Part shown: positions 24,601-35,537 of the stretch, piece by piece
How the letters are laid out: the number at the start of each line of letters is the position of its first letter
Numbering within the stretch: the first letter of the stretch is position 1
Assembly (NCBI GenBank): GCA_035610365.1
Contig: CM069437.1
Span: 54,150,093-54,214,092, forward strand
DNA length: 64,000 nt
Direction of reading: 5' to 3'
Origin: Aquatica leii
Lineage: Eukaryota; Arthropoda; Insecta; Coleoptera; Lampyridae
The notes under the pieces: generated by a model
Seen by the model: the letters and a program-made list of their open reading frames with translations, nothing else
Database searches by the model: none
What the model was told of the DNA's origin: nothing
Position numbers and translations under genes: made by a program

Positions 24601-24920
24601 TGAAATTAATGTATTAAAAAAAATTCAAATACTAAATGATTTGAAGTTAACTAAAATTGCATGCCTTTAAAGCAAGTAAATTATACTCACCATTTCTTTA
24701 ACTAGAGATGAGTAAAAAAACAAAAATAAAATAAAAGTAACAGATAACTAATAGTATAAACGCTGTCAAGTTGACATAAAATAAATACAAGTTTTGACAT
24801 AATTTTTTAATTGTCATTTTAGATATTACCAATACAAATTTTTAAATTAATTTATTTATTTTCTGCGTTATTTTTTTCGTAAAATTCTGTATAAATTTGA
24901 GTACTGATTAAATATAGTCA
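21681..24920. other. Noncoding AT-rich interval
   Basis: I see no gene in 3.2 kb. Notable only are a short tandem repeat at 23268-23315 and a weak resemblance of 22900-23010 to the secreted-gene upstream module. Composition is AT-rich with many homopolymer runs. Confidence 0.55.
23268..23315 (+). repeat. Short tandem repeat, about 20-bp unit x2.7
   Basis: CATTTCCGTACAGGTCAAAA is followed by CCATTTCCGTACAGGTCAAA and then CTATTAACGTACAGG. Two near-perfect units and one diverged unit. The array is too short and unspaced to be a CRISPR. Confidence 0.9.
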
Positions 24921-24924
24921 TAGA

Positions 24925-25035
24925 AAAAGTATAGTGTATAATTCGTAAGGAATGTGTATTGCCAACTCGTACGAATTGCAAATTTTCATACTCGTTGGCA
25001 ATGACAACCATTCCTTACTCATTATACAATATACT
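24925..25035. repeat. Imperfect palindrome, about 45-bp arms
   Basis: AGTGTATAATTCGTAAGGAA then TGTGTATTGCCAACTCGTAC (about 24932-24971) pairs with GTTGGCAATGACAACCATTC and CTTACTCATTATACAATATA (about 24993-25032) with few mismatches. The loop is about 20 bp. This is a MITE or foldback-like structure; no target duplication is certain. Confidence 0.8.
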
Positions 25036-25482
25036 ATTATGCACGGATGTATTATAAATTGACAATTATTCACAAATTTATATGTCATAAACGTTTTTTT
25101 ATAGCCTACGGACCATTTTATTTTCACGGGCTGTAATGAAACGTCAAACAACGATATCAAAGGTACCTAATAAACTAAATACAATGAATCAAAAATTGTA
25201 CTTTTTATTGAAAATTTGTTGTGAGTAATTTATGTTAACAATACAGTTAGAACAATTAATCTTATTAATATTCGGAGATGATAGTTGCTACGTGATGCTG
25301 CCGAGGGGCGACGAAATGAGTCCCAGTATATAATTCAGGATTCAAAAATTGTTTAAATAAATCATCAGCGATACTTGATCTTATTCATACAGATGCATGA
25401 GCTCCAATTTCATCAAGTGGAAAACGATACATACTAACATTTATTGACGATTTTGCTCGGTATACGGTTATTTATTTGTTAA

Positions 25483-25990
25483 ACTTAAATTACTGCAATT
25501 TAATATGGGGAAATTCAGCTTCTGCGAAAAAGATTTTTGCTCTTCAACGTAAAGCAGTTCGTATATTAGGTGGTTTAGGTTACCGAGAGGACTGCAAAAA
25601 TAGCTTTATTAAACAAAAAATCTTAACCTTACCTTGCATATATATCTTAAATTGTGCAATATTTGCAAAAAAAACAGAACAAGAATTTTTAGTTAGGTCT
25701 GACATTCATAAATATAATACTCGTCAAAATGATAAATTAGTTTTAAATTTCTATCGTTTAAATAAAACGCGTAATAGTTATGTGTACACAGCAAAAAAAA
25801 TATTTAGTTATATTCCTTCAGAAATTAGAAAACTCGGTTTAAAAGATTTAAAATGTAAAATGAAAATGTACTTGTTACAAAAAGCTTTTTATTCTTTAGA
25901 AGAATTCTTTAATTGTAAGCACAGTTTTATGTAATTACTTATAAGTTTTGACGTCTGTAAATGTTGTAACATATTTAGCAGAAATAAAGA

Positions 25991-26022
<32 letters not shown>
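25483..26022 (+). mobile_element. 5'-truncated LINE 3' end nested in Copia integrase
   Basis: An open frame to the stop at 25932-25934 encodes the C-terminus of a CR1/Jockey-like LINE: NLNYCNLIWGNSASAKKIFA, LQRKAVRILGGLGYRE, KILTLPCIYILNC and HKYNTRQND. This is the conserved 'Q-x-x-A-x-R-I ... L-T-L-P-x-x-Y-I ... N-T-R' tail of this group. A short 3' UTR with AATAAAGAA ends in an ATT microsatellite (25991-26022), a typical LINE 3' terminus. TTAAA occurs at both junctions (25479-25483 and 26022-26026), consistent with a short target duplication. The frame is intact, so this insertion is younger than the decay of the Copia host. Confidence 0.85.
25991..26022 (+). repeat. ATT microsatellite tail
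   Basis: About ten perfect ATT units close the nested LINE. Simple-repeat 3' tails are usual for CR1/RTE-like elements. Confidence 0.95.
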
Positions 26023-26025
<3 letters not shown>

Positions 26026-27260
26026 AAAAAATCAGAAATTGAAAGTAAAATAAAAGAGTACGTTGAAATCGTTAAGAATAAATTTTTAAAGAAACCACAA
26101 GTAATAAGATCTGATAGAGGAGAAGAATACATGGGTAATAAAATTATCAATTATTTAAAGACGGAAGGCATTCAAATGCAGTATACAGCACCTTATACGA
26201 ACGGCGTCGCAAAAAGAAAAACCGTGCATTAGTTGAAATGGGAAGACGCAGACGTACCACATGTTTTATGGAGTAAGGCTATAAATACAGAAAATTATTT
26301 ACAGAACCGTTTACCATCGAAAACGAATAATACGACACCGTATCAAATATGGAACAATAAAAAACCTAATGCGAATGATTAGAATTTTTGGTACATGTCC
26401 CAGTAGAGAAACGTCAAAAATTGGATAATACCGCCCGATCAAGTTTTTGCTTCAGTTGCAAGACAAGCTACGCTTAAAACGTTACTAGTAATTGCATCAA
26501 AAAAGAATTTTTTTTTGCATTTTGACGTTAAAACGGCTTTTCTAAATCGAAAACTAGAAAAAGAAATTTACATAAAACAACCAACCGGATTCGTAGAAGA
26601 AAGAATAGAAAAATCGGTTTGTTTATTGTTAATACGCTAATACAGATTATAGCACGCCGTAAAGTTATGGTATGATGAGTTAAATAATTTATTGGTCAAG
26701 ATTAATTAGTCAGCAAGTAAAGCGGATCCATGCCTATAAAACGGGATAGTGATGGATTGTGTTTTCTTATTGTTTACGTTGACAATATGATTATTGCAGC
26801 TAAAAATCGTGAAGTTTTCAATACAAGACTTTAGGTGCTATAAAACATTATCTTAGCATTGAAGTAACCAAAGGTCTACAAGAAATTTACCATTTATGTC
26901 GGTTAAAATATATATTAAGAGAACTAAGCACATGGGGATATCGTAATTAAAATAATGTAGTTTTGTTGACAATGGAAGCAGAGTTTATTGCATTGTCTGA
27001 AGCATTATGGTTGAGAAGACTATTGAATGATAAGAAGCAAGATGTAAAAAAACTACAAAAATATATGAAAATAACCAAAGTTGTCTAAAGTTTATTAAAA
27101 CTGAAGGATTGTTAAATCGTAGTAAGCACATTGACACAAAGTCAAAGCTTGTAAAGGATCACGTGAATCAACAAATCGTATCATGCTGCCAAAACCGTTG
27201 AGCAGACAACGATTACAAGATCTTAGAAAGAAGATTGGACTCAATTAATAAAACGAGGAG

Positions 27261-27707
27261 TGTTAGAAATATGAAACATTTTATTTAATCAATCAATTAG
27301 TATGTTTGGTAACACTTTGTAATTGTAGTCCATTGTCAGTAAAAAAGTAGTATCAAGATTATAAGCGACTTTCGGCTTAGACCGCGTCGTAGTAAAACAC
27401 CCAGACTTAGGCTTGGTCATAGTCTCTTCTTGAGAGCTTTTGGCTCAAACGATGTAAAGATCTAGTTTGTAAAAACACCTCCTCGCCGTAGAGGTTTATA
27501 ATATAAAATCTTAAACTTTCGCGGTTGTTATGTTTAAGCTTATAATCGCTTATAATCTTAAACATAACAACCGCGAAAGTTTAAGTTTTATAAATAGTAT
27601 CAAGTTAATGTGTGTTTTTTTGTGTCTGTTGCATTAATTTTTTTCGTATAAATACTGTCTTTGATAAATAAAAAATATTTTTTTATCTACTTACGCTGAA
27701 CTGTTAC
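27261..27707 (+). repeat. Copia 3' LTR
   Basis: The LTR begins TGTTAGAAATATG directly after the purine tract and ends near TGTTACA. It carries TATAAATACTG (27647-27657) as a promoter-like signal and AATAAA at 27666-27671. A part of it (27357-27450) recurs inverted at 44530-44627. It contains a perfect 29-bp inverted repeat at 27510-27585. The right boundary is tentative because no target duplication can be checked. Confidence 0.75.
27510..27585. repeat. Perfect 29-bp inverted repeat in the Copia LTR
   Basis: CTTAAACTTTCGCGGTTGTT then ATGTTTAAG (27510-27538) is exactly complementary in reverse to CTTAAACATAACAACCGCGA then AAGTTTAAG (27557-27585). The 18-bp loop is itself two copies of a TTATAAT unit. 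The G+C-bearing stem stands out in AT-rich surroundings. Confidence 0.95.
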
Positions 27708-27982
27708 AGAACAATCTAACGCAACTGTCATATAATGACTATAGTTTGACACTCATTGAAATGTCATAATGACTTTATTACCGCACTAGTGCTTCTTTGA
27801 ATTTATTCCCGCACTAGTGTGTTAGTATAAATTAATGCCTGATGCTGACATTTAAGGACAATTGTCTGTTACTAAGTTAATACAAATTTATGTTAAATGT
27901 ATTTTTAAACTAATTATTTTTAGTCAAATAATTATAATAGTTATAGTTGTAGATAAAATGCTGTACGTAACACGTATGATCC

Positions 27983-29910
27983 CAAGTAACAAAGTGGTTT
28001 TAAAATTCTTAAGTTAAAAAACTTTTCAATTTTATTGTAGTTATGTTGTTGCTCTCTAAATGTAAAATGGTTCTATTAAAGTTGTCTGGAAGATTATTTT
28101 GTTATCTATTCAAAATTGTTTTTTAAATCGATGGTTAGAACGTTCTTACAACAAAATTATAAAACTGTTTATGAGATAAGTATAAAAGTGTTTTGTAAAC
28201 GTTTAAATAATATTGGTTATAAGACATTCACCCTTTACAAATATTAATTGATTTATAATAGCCATGTAGCTATGTCATTTATCACTTTAGAATTGTTTTA
28301 TACAATTGTTTTAATAAAGTATGTGACTACGTTATATAATTGCTGTATTAGTACTATTATATAACAATTTTGCTTTCTGCATTAGATTACTCACAACGGA
28401 AGTTCCAATATAACTGTTAATTAAAAGGACATAAAACCTCAGTTATAAAAATAAGAGAAAAGCAGTTATAGAGCAATACTGCTATTAGAGTGCAAAATGA
28501 TTGTGTTAAATATAGTTATAAAACAATTCGGATATACTGGCGTAAGAGAAAACCACCTGATTTGCCAGCATATCTACAACCGTTTGTCGAAGAAACTAAA
28601 ATAATTATTTCAGAAGGATTCATAATAAATGGACTGTTTTATATGTAATCCGCCTGCTCGACCATTTTCATTAACTTTTTATTACTGAAAACGCAATTAA
28701 AAATTCATATAAAATATATACATTACATTTGTAAAATATGTACGATGTTGTGTTAACTTTTACATAAACTAAGGTAATTAAATTTGAACCTTTTATAAGT
28801 TTTCTATATGCATCATAATTGTTGTATAAGAGTAAATTTAGTAATAAAAATGTTCTACTAAAAAGGGGTCATTTTGAAAATGTACTCGCATATATTTACA
28901 AGGCCGCCATTCTCGAGGAACATAAAATTAACTTATATTTCACTACTTTGACGACAAAAACACATCAATTAAAGCTTCTTATACTGGTATCTAATTACTA
29001 TTGTGGTTTTATAATAAAAAATTAAAATGTAAACTTTTTGTTTTTTATCAGATTTTAAATTTTTTTTAAAATACTTATTAAACCTGCGGCGCACTTAAAA
29101 TTTGCCACCTATCTACCTCATAATTGACAGTAAAATTTCCTTTGTAGTAAAAAACGACGTCCGTGTAGATCTATCTCATTAAATTTCGTGTAAATAATAT
29201 ATACTTTCATACGTTGCCATTTTTTATAAAATAGCCATCAGTTTTAGTTTAAGTAAATAATAGGAATAATTAAGTTCCGAAAAGTAGTACTTATTAACTG
29301 TTTGATTTTATTGAAGCTGCTCTACACTACAAAAATGTTTTGTAACTTCATCAAAACTATTGTAATAAAGAGCTAACCAACTATAAAATCTTCATGAAAC
29401 TGTTTTGTAATTGATATATAACGTTTACGTAACTATCCCATAACAGTGTTTGTTGGCTTTATAAAACACCTTAAAAAACGAATATGTTTTATAATTATGT
29501 GCCAATTTTGCATTTATAGCTACTGAAAGAACGTTTTAGTTACGTTCTTAGGCAGGCGCGGCTCCAGCAGTTTATTTCGGTGGGGGCTCCATCAGTTTAA
29601 ACCGAAAAGGGGGGGTTGCTTATCACATTTTTAAATAATAATGTATTGAATATGGCGTTAATATAAAATTGAATAACACTTCGTTATGCACCAAGTTTTT
29701 ACTTGCAAGCGATAAAGCATCATAAATTATACAATTATAAAAAAAAGCGAATGTATTACATACAAAGTGAGAAAAATTTGGGGGGGGGGGCATAAACCCC
29801 CGGGCCCCCTCTCTGAAGCCGCGCCTGTTCTAAGGAAAAAAGGTGTTTTATAAATCTTGTTTTGTAAACGTTCTCTCAAACGTTATAAAATATAAAATTG
29901 TTACTTGGAA
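27983..29910. mobile_element. Inverted-repeat element, noncoding
   Basis: CCAAGTAACAAAGTGG at about 27983 and TTGTTACTTGG at about 29900 are inverted ends. Inside them, GAACGTTCTTACAACAAAAT then TATAAAAC (28139-28166) mirrors GTTTTATAAATCTTGTTTTG then TAAACGTTC (29842-29870). Extended subterminal similarity continues on both sides. No coding frame is recognisable, so this is probably a non-autonomous DNA element. It holds a younger hAT MITE at 29553-29827. The tract also contains TTATTACCGCACTAGTG and TTATTCCCGCACTAGTG just before its left end (27778-27822). Confidence 0.5.
29553..29827. mobile_element. hAT-type MITE with 8-bp target duplication
   Basis: The element starts CAGGCGCGGCTCCAG and ends CTGAAGCCGCGCCTG (imperfect 15-bp terminal inverted repeats). 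It is flanked by TTCTTAGG (29545-29552) and TTCTAAGG (29828-29835), an 8-bp target duplication with one difference. Length is 275 bp, with G-rich runs just inside each end. The CAG start, 8-bp duplication and G-rich subtermini are diagnostic of hAT MITEs. Confidence 0.88.
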
Positions 29911-30059
29911 TACTATATTATTAACGCTTTTTTGTGATTACCACTCCGCTTACGGTTTCGTAGTGCAAACTTTCATATACGTGCGTTAATAATATTTTAA
30001 CTAACTATTTGACTATTTGAAATATTTTTTAAAATCTAAAATTATGACATTAATTGTCC

Positions 30060-30300
30060 TTAACATATTTTTTGTTTTTTTCGTGTTTTATGCTTACTTA
30101 GTACATAATGTTATCAAAAGCATTGTTTAAGTCTTTAATCCATTTAAAAAAAATTAAATATTACGTAAAGCTGATTTTAACGTCAAGTATTTAACAACGT
30201 TTTTGTACAAACATTAATATTTTTCTCAAAATTTTGATAAAAGCAAGTTTACTTAACTGTAATAAATCTTAAGAAAAAAACGTACAAATATTTCTCAGAA
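30060..30300 (+). repeat. Diverged secreted-gene upstream module without a gene
   Basis: TTATCAAAAGCATTGTTTAA (about 30111), AAATATTACGTAAAGC (about 30157), then TTTAACAACGTTTTTGTACA and AACATTAATATTTTTCTCAA (30190-30229) parallel the flank of gene 1 at 18625-18770 and the block at 44310-44410. No exon resembling the secreted proteins follows. Confidence 0.5.
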
Positions 30301-31760
30301 AAATTTACAAAAAATACCGTAACAGGAAGATTTAACAAGAAATTGCTCAATAAACATTGTCACATAAAACATAATGATACTCGCTCACAAAAAAGCAACT
30401 CTACCTAAAAACAAAAAAAAACAATAATAGCTATTTAGGATAAACTAGAAACTAGTCAAAACTGCAAAAAACTTATAAAACAACACTGAGGAGTAACAAA
30501 TAAAAGATGTAAAAGATTCCGTTGTCAAAATAATACAAAAGAACCACTTTTGGAGATAAGTTTCTATAAGTTTAACTCCAAATACCATGTTTACATTGTA
30601 GATGAATTTTGCTATTAAAATGAAAACTGACAGTTATTGTTTCTATTTATTTATAAAAACAAGAAGTTAAGTGTCTATTTATTATATTTTAAATTGTACT
30701 TATCTGAATTTGGAAAAGTCATATTTACAGTTTTCCGATCTGGAGCGTGATTTAATTATAGAGTTTCAGAATAAGCTGACAAAGACAAACGGAAAATTAC
30801 GTTTAATACTAATAACATTTAGAAGTTTTACTGACATATTTAGTATATTTGCAGTTTAATAACTTTATATTTTTTTTTATAAACATAGTTTTTTATATAT
30901 ATATATTCATATGTATCTTTCTTATTTTGTTTAAGACATTGGCTTTACAAAACAATAAAGAAAAACTAAACTTATGATAATAAAAAACCATCTATCTTTT
31001 TTGTTTATTTCATCAAGATCTAATATGTACCGGGTGTGTCACGGTGACCGTCGGTTAGAAGTATATCAAGAACTGTTAAAACTAGAAATTTGAAGTTTTG
31101 CACATGCGACTTGCCGTGTTTAATCTATTAAATAAAAATATTTTCCAAATGGCAGCACTTCCGGAAATACCGGAAGTAAGTATCAACATGTTTATTTTAA
31201 ATACAAACCAGACAATTTTTTTTTACATTCTGATGTGTCATAAAATGTTTGGTATGTATGCTTAAAACATTTGACGTATCAGTTTTGATTGTTGAGGAAA
31301 AAAATGTATTTTACTGAAAAATTTCAAAATCCCGTTTAGGGAATAAAATTAAAAATCGAAAGTGGTAAAAGATACGGAAAGGGATTTTAGGTTCTCAATG
31401 TCAAAATATTGAGACACAATCGTCCGTAATAGACAATAAAAAATTGCCCACGGTTACGTATCTATTTGACGTTATTTCCAGACTTAAGAAAAACTCTCTT
31501 TGGTCAAATAGAATGCTTATTTAATTATTAATCCATTCCATGCAGAATTAAGTTTCCTTTAAATTGATAGACCATTATCCTATACATAAAATCAATGATT
31601 ACAGAGTTATTTACATTTTTCTATTCAAATTTATTATTACATAGATAGTTTACAAATTTTAATTCAATTGTTTCTTATGCCTTCTTATGTTTTTAATTTT
31701 ATTTGACAGTTGTCAGTTAGCTATCAGTTAAAAAGTTACATTTACGTTTGTTATTAGTGT
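30301..31760. other. Noncoding interval before the mariner relic
   Basis: No convincing gene. The short open frame at 30671-30859 lacks recognisable motifs. ACCGGGTGTGTCACGG at 31029-31044 could be an outer terminus of the following mariner-like element, but no inverted partner was found. Confidence 0.45.
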
Positions 31761-31769
31761 TATTATCTG

Positions 31770-32690
31770 TTTGAATTTTTATTTTTGCGGTTGATATTTG
31801 CTTTTAATTGGGCAATATGGAATAAATACACAAATGCTAATATTCTAAATTTGTTTTACATTTATTGCGAGTCTGCTCTTCGTACCTGCAGAAACCTGCG
31901 CCACAAAATTTGCCAAAGCCAATTGTCTCTAATTTTTCCTGAAAATTCTGTTTGTTCGGCGGAAAGGAATCTTGGATGTTCCAGAAGTTTAATAGATAGA
32001 ATTTTAAATAATCATAAAATGCACGATTTTAAATTTTCTACTGGTCAAGAATTACATCCACAAGATCAAATTTAACCGGTGCAGTATTGCGAAATGATGC
32101 TTGTAAAGATTCAAAAAGATCCAAATTATTTTCAGAAAATTATTTGGTCAAATGAATCAAAATTTTCTAAGGAAGATATTGTTAATCGGCATAATTTACA
32201 CATTTGGTCGCATGAAAATCCATTTGCAATTAGACCAAACAATTATCAGCAAAAGTTTAGCTTTAACGTGTTTGTAATGTTAATGAACCACCGCGTGTAT
32301 TATTTTATTTAGCACTAGAATTTAAACGGTGAAAGATATTTAAGTATTTTAAGTAACCAGGCACAAAATTTTTTGCAAATTTTACCACAAGCCGAGTTAG
32401 AAACATGCTGGTATCAATTAGATGGTGCTTCAGCTCATTATACCGCTGTAGTCGGTCATCAATTGGAACAAATGTTCGAAGACCGATGTATTGGACGTCT
32501 GGGTCCTTAGTTGTGGTCAGCAAGATCGCCAGATCTAACGCCATTGGATTTTCATTTGTGAGGCACTATTAAATCAAACGTGCACGGAACTCCTGTTAAT
32601 AACAGAGAAGAACTACGGAGTCCAAACCAAGATCAGCGTTGTTATTTGTTTTGTGGTGGCACCGAAGCTAAAAAATGATGTCACAGCAAA
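31770..32690 (+). pseudogene. Mariner-like (IS630/Tc1) transposase relic
   Basis: Segments in order: an N-terminal helix-turn-helix-like region (31785-32075), then IIWSNESKFSKEDIVNRHNL and HIWSHENPFAIRP (32137-32240). This carries the first catalytic position in the 'W-S-D-E-S-x-F' block, here Asn. Then come SFNVFVMLMNHRVYYF, ETCWYQLDGASAHYTAVV with the second Asp (32401-32455), and FEDRCIGRLGP and ARSPDLTPLDFHL with the third (32477-32560). The layout suits insect mariner-like transposases with a DUF4817-type N-terminus. Stops at 32072 and 32310 and several frame changes mark a dead copy. Confidence 0.8.
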
Positions 32691-32966
32691 TTAGCAATAT
32701 CAACTAAAACTCACTAGACTAGTTTTAAGTTTTGAAAAATAAAATAAAAAAATGTTGGATATGTAATTATTAATAACGAATAAGAAAATCGTTTAAATAA
32801 ATTAAATTTACTATTTATAATAGAATTTTAACTCGCTAATAATGTAATTAATCGAATTCCTAGTTACCTGAAAACGTTATAAAATTATAATAAACTTGAA
32901 ATTCTTTCTATTTCTTGATAACAAGTTTTGTTATTTGTGTTTTGCTCTTTTGTGCAATTTTAAACA

Positions 32967-34450
32967 TGGCTAAGGTGAAGTTACGTTTGTTTAAAACGCG
33001 AAAAAGTAGAAAACTTCTAATGAAGAAAGTGCAGATTGTGTGATAACGAATCCGTTGAAGAATTTAGTTAAGCTAATACTTCTCTATCATTTCAAAACCA
33101 TAACGATTTGTATCCAAATGAATCTATGCATACTGAAATTGACTTCGCCAATGATGAAAATTTAGAGGAAGATGTTTCACTATCAGAGTCGATTGATAAT
33201 GATAACTTTGAAAATTTGGAATTAGAAGAAGTCTTTCTAGAATTCGAAAAAGAAACCCTTGGCAAGGACGTCACTTAGTTGAAGAGGTGTTCTAGATATA
33301 GCTTACTTTATAAACAGTCTAAAAAGCCTAAAACATGAAGATAATACCAAAAATATTAAAAAACTAAAGCTAAAGTTATTTATATTTTAAGGTTTGGTTG
33401 TTCCTTTTATGACATGGACTTAATATCAAAAAAGATTGAAGGACTACGCAGTATTTTTTCCTTCAAATGTAATGTCTGCAATTGCGTTGAAGTCGCGTCT
33501 ACCGAAAATGAAAAATCGGCAGAAACAGTTTCGATAAACACTGCTGCAGTTTTGGGTATACACAATTTTCTTAATTGTTTTCAAGTATGAATATTCCAAA
33601 TATGTGTAATCCTACATATTCGAAATTTCACACTTGAAAAAGTAATAAACGAAGAAAACAAAAAGTTTATCCACGAAGCATGTCAAGAGGAGTATTTGCT
33701 AGCAAGTGATACACCCGAAATACATGAGTTTGTACCTAAGAAAATATGTGTAATCGTTGACGGCGCCTAGAGTAAGAAGACTTATCCTATAAATTACAAT
33801 GCTCTATTTGGAGTGGTAAATTCTTGTTCACTATTATTAATTATATCTTTCCTAAAACATGCATTATAGACATGTATTATTTGAGCGAATACAAAGAAAA
33901 TTTTTTATACGGCCGTTAGAAATAAATATTGTTTTTTTTGTGCAAGAAACAATTCTAAAGAACATGTTTCCACAAAAAACTGAAATGGCTCTTTTACCGC
34001 GATGTAACCATCTATAATTACAGATACTGTTCAACCTGGTGGGTTAATTATTGATACGGAATATGTGTTTTTGGCGTGTACACCAGATGAATTAATAGAT
34101 GATAACGCAATCATAGAAATAAAAAGTGGTTTACTTACTTTTCTGGAAGCTGCTATTCAACGAAAAATTGACTACTGCATCCATGAAAATGACCAAATAC
34201 GTTTAAAACGAAATCATTCGTATTTATACAAAGTTTAAAATTTACTTCAAATTTGCAAGCGAAATATATGTTATTTTACAGTTTTGACTAAAGGCGGAAT
34301 TTATTTCGAAATTATAAGACGGTAAAACAACATTTCACAAAATTTATTGAATTTTATATTTCCAATTTTTCAGAGACGATTTGCTTTAGAAAACAAATAT
34401 GGAAAAAAAATTAAAAAGTTTTATATGAAATCTTTACTTTCAGAATTAGT
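32967..34450 (+). pseudogene. Mutator-domain plus YqaJ-nuclease relic
   Basis: From ATG 32967 the frame gives a basic start (MAKVKLRLFKTRK), followed by fragments. ASTENEKSAETVSINTAAVL and GIHNFLNCFQV (33490-33588), IPNMCNPTYSKFH, then VPKKICVIVDGA and SKKTYPINYNALFGVVNS (33732-33830), match the Mutator-like transposase domain common in insect genomes ('VVADGAWSKRSYKTNYNALSGV'). Downstream FLACTPDELIDDNAIIEIKS (34070-34129) and RLKRNHSYLYKV (34200-34236) match a YqaJ exonuclease domain, keeping the catalytic Asp and Glu-x-Lys. Every part is broken by stops. The co-occurrence of these two domains is known for such elements. Confidence 0.75.
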
Positions 34451-34509
34451 AGATTCTAGTAGTTATTGTTAATTAATTTTCATTTCTTGTATGTGTACAC
34501 ATTTTTTAA

Positions 34510-35080
34510 ACTAAATATTAACAATATCTTTTGTTTTTTTTTAATTAAAAGCCTTAAATCTATCATGTTTATACAATCTCATGTTTTGACTGTAATAATT
34601 ATATTGGACAGTCAACTAAATTATTAAAAAATAATAGTGTTTTACGTAAAAATTAAATTAAAATTATCAAAACAAAAAGTAATTTTAATTATTTATTGCA
34701 AGCCAATTATACATTTTCTAGACTATTCAAATTTAAAAACTTTAGACAAAAAAAAGAATAAGAAAATGTTTTTGAAAACTTTACATAATATTAACTTCAG
34801 TAAGATTAAAAAAAAATTGGCTATTTAGTATACACTATTTTGTTACAAAATTTGGTATTTTTAAATAAATTGAAAAAATCTAACTATGTAAAAAATATTT
34901 TTTTCATTATAAACAAAAATTTGGTATATTTGTGTTAATCAAAATTTTAGCAAAAAAATTTATTGCGTCGTAACTGAATTTAATCGTCACGTTGTTTTTT
35001 AAAAATTGACTTTACCGTTATAACGAGGTTATTACTGCAAAAATTAAAATAGGTAACGTAAAAAAGCCTAACAGATAAAA
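34510..35080 (+). repeat. Direct repeat, copy 1 (mate at 41079-41586)
   Basis: The two copies are nearly identical. CTAAATATTAACAATATC starts both, and GTAACGTAAAAAAGCCTAAC then AGATA ends both. The second copy lacks about 75 bp (34693-34766 here). Differences are single bases and short indels. It begins about 65 bp after the YqaJ relic, so it could be the 3' part of that mobile element, or part of a segmental duplication that includes the secreted gene. Confidence 0.9.
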
Positions 35081-35149
35081 ACTGTTTTATATATCTGCTA
35101 AATATTACGTAAATATGACGTTTACTGATTCTAACATCGTTTCTTCGTT

Positions 35150-35350
35150 ATTTGTACCAAGTTTACTAGTATAGTGTTTTTATGAGAACTATAATTGTAT
35201 AGATTTTTAAACTTATTTCTTAATAAATTTGAATATTACGTAACAGATTAAACTTTTCCGGTTTTAGCAGTAACAAATATTAAGTGATATCTTAATGTTT
35301 TTGTTCTTATAAAAAACTTAATTAAACAAATTTCAAGGATTTTATATTAC
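35150..35350 (+). repeat. Upstream module of gene 2
   Basis: CGTTATTTGTACCAAGTTTA, AACAAATATTAAGTGATATC and TTTCAAGGATTTTATATTAC parallel gene 1's flank at 18595-18790 (ATTATTTGTTTCACGTTTAC, AACAAATATTAAACGAGATC, ATTCAAGGACTTTTTTTGCG) and the block at 44270-44470. Conserved spacing to the start codon, about 300-350 bp, supports shared ancestry of the whole gene unit. Confidence 0.6.
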
Positions 35351-35537
35351 GTATTATATTTTTTCTTTAATAAACTATGTGTATTAAGAAATTTTAGTTC
35401 AATATTATTTTTATGTATTAAATATACTATTTAAGAAATGAACGTTCATACACCAGTTAGAAAAACTAACAATAAAATTGTTATAGTAAAAAAGTTGCTT
35501 TATGTAACATGCTGTCAGTTTTTTAATTTATATCTTT

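Larger units (their letters stand above)
25378..27230 (+). pseudogene. Copia pol: integrase, RT and RNase H fragments
   Basis: The integrase starts LDLIHTDA (first Asp), then ILTFIDDFARYTVIYL up to 25482. After the nested LINE it resumes KSEIESKIKEYV, VIRSDRGEEYMGNK (second Asp) and PYTNGVAKRKT, where the third catalytic Glu of 'NGVAERKN' is Lys. The RT gives DVKTAFLNRKLEKEIYIKQP (about 26522-26580) and LIVYVDNMIIAAKN (about 26765-26806), with YVDN replacing YVDD. RNase H gives TMEAEFIALSEALWLRRLL (about 26971-27027) and, further on, SKHIDTKSKLVKDHV. Several stops and frameshifts are present. Confidence 0.88.
25340..27707 (+). mobile_element. Copia (Ty1) retrotransposon, 5'-truncated, nested insertion
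   Basis: Pol fragments in Copia order (integrase, RT, RNase H) are followed by a purine-rich tract AAACGAGGAG (27251-27260) and a 3' LTR from TGTTAGAAAT (27261) to about TGTTACA (27707). No gag, protease or 5' LTR is visible. A 5'-truncated LINE interrupts the integrase at 25483-26022. Frame breaks and missing catalytic residues show the element is dead. Confidence 0.88.

Noticed and set aside
31029..31044. Left terminal repeat of the mariner-like relic
   Set aside because: No matching inverted copy lies downstream of the transposase relic.
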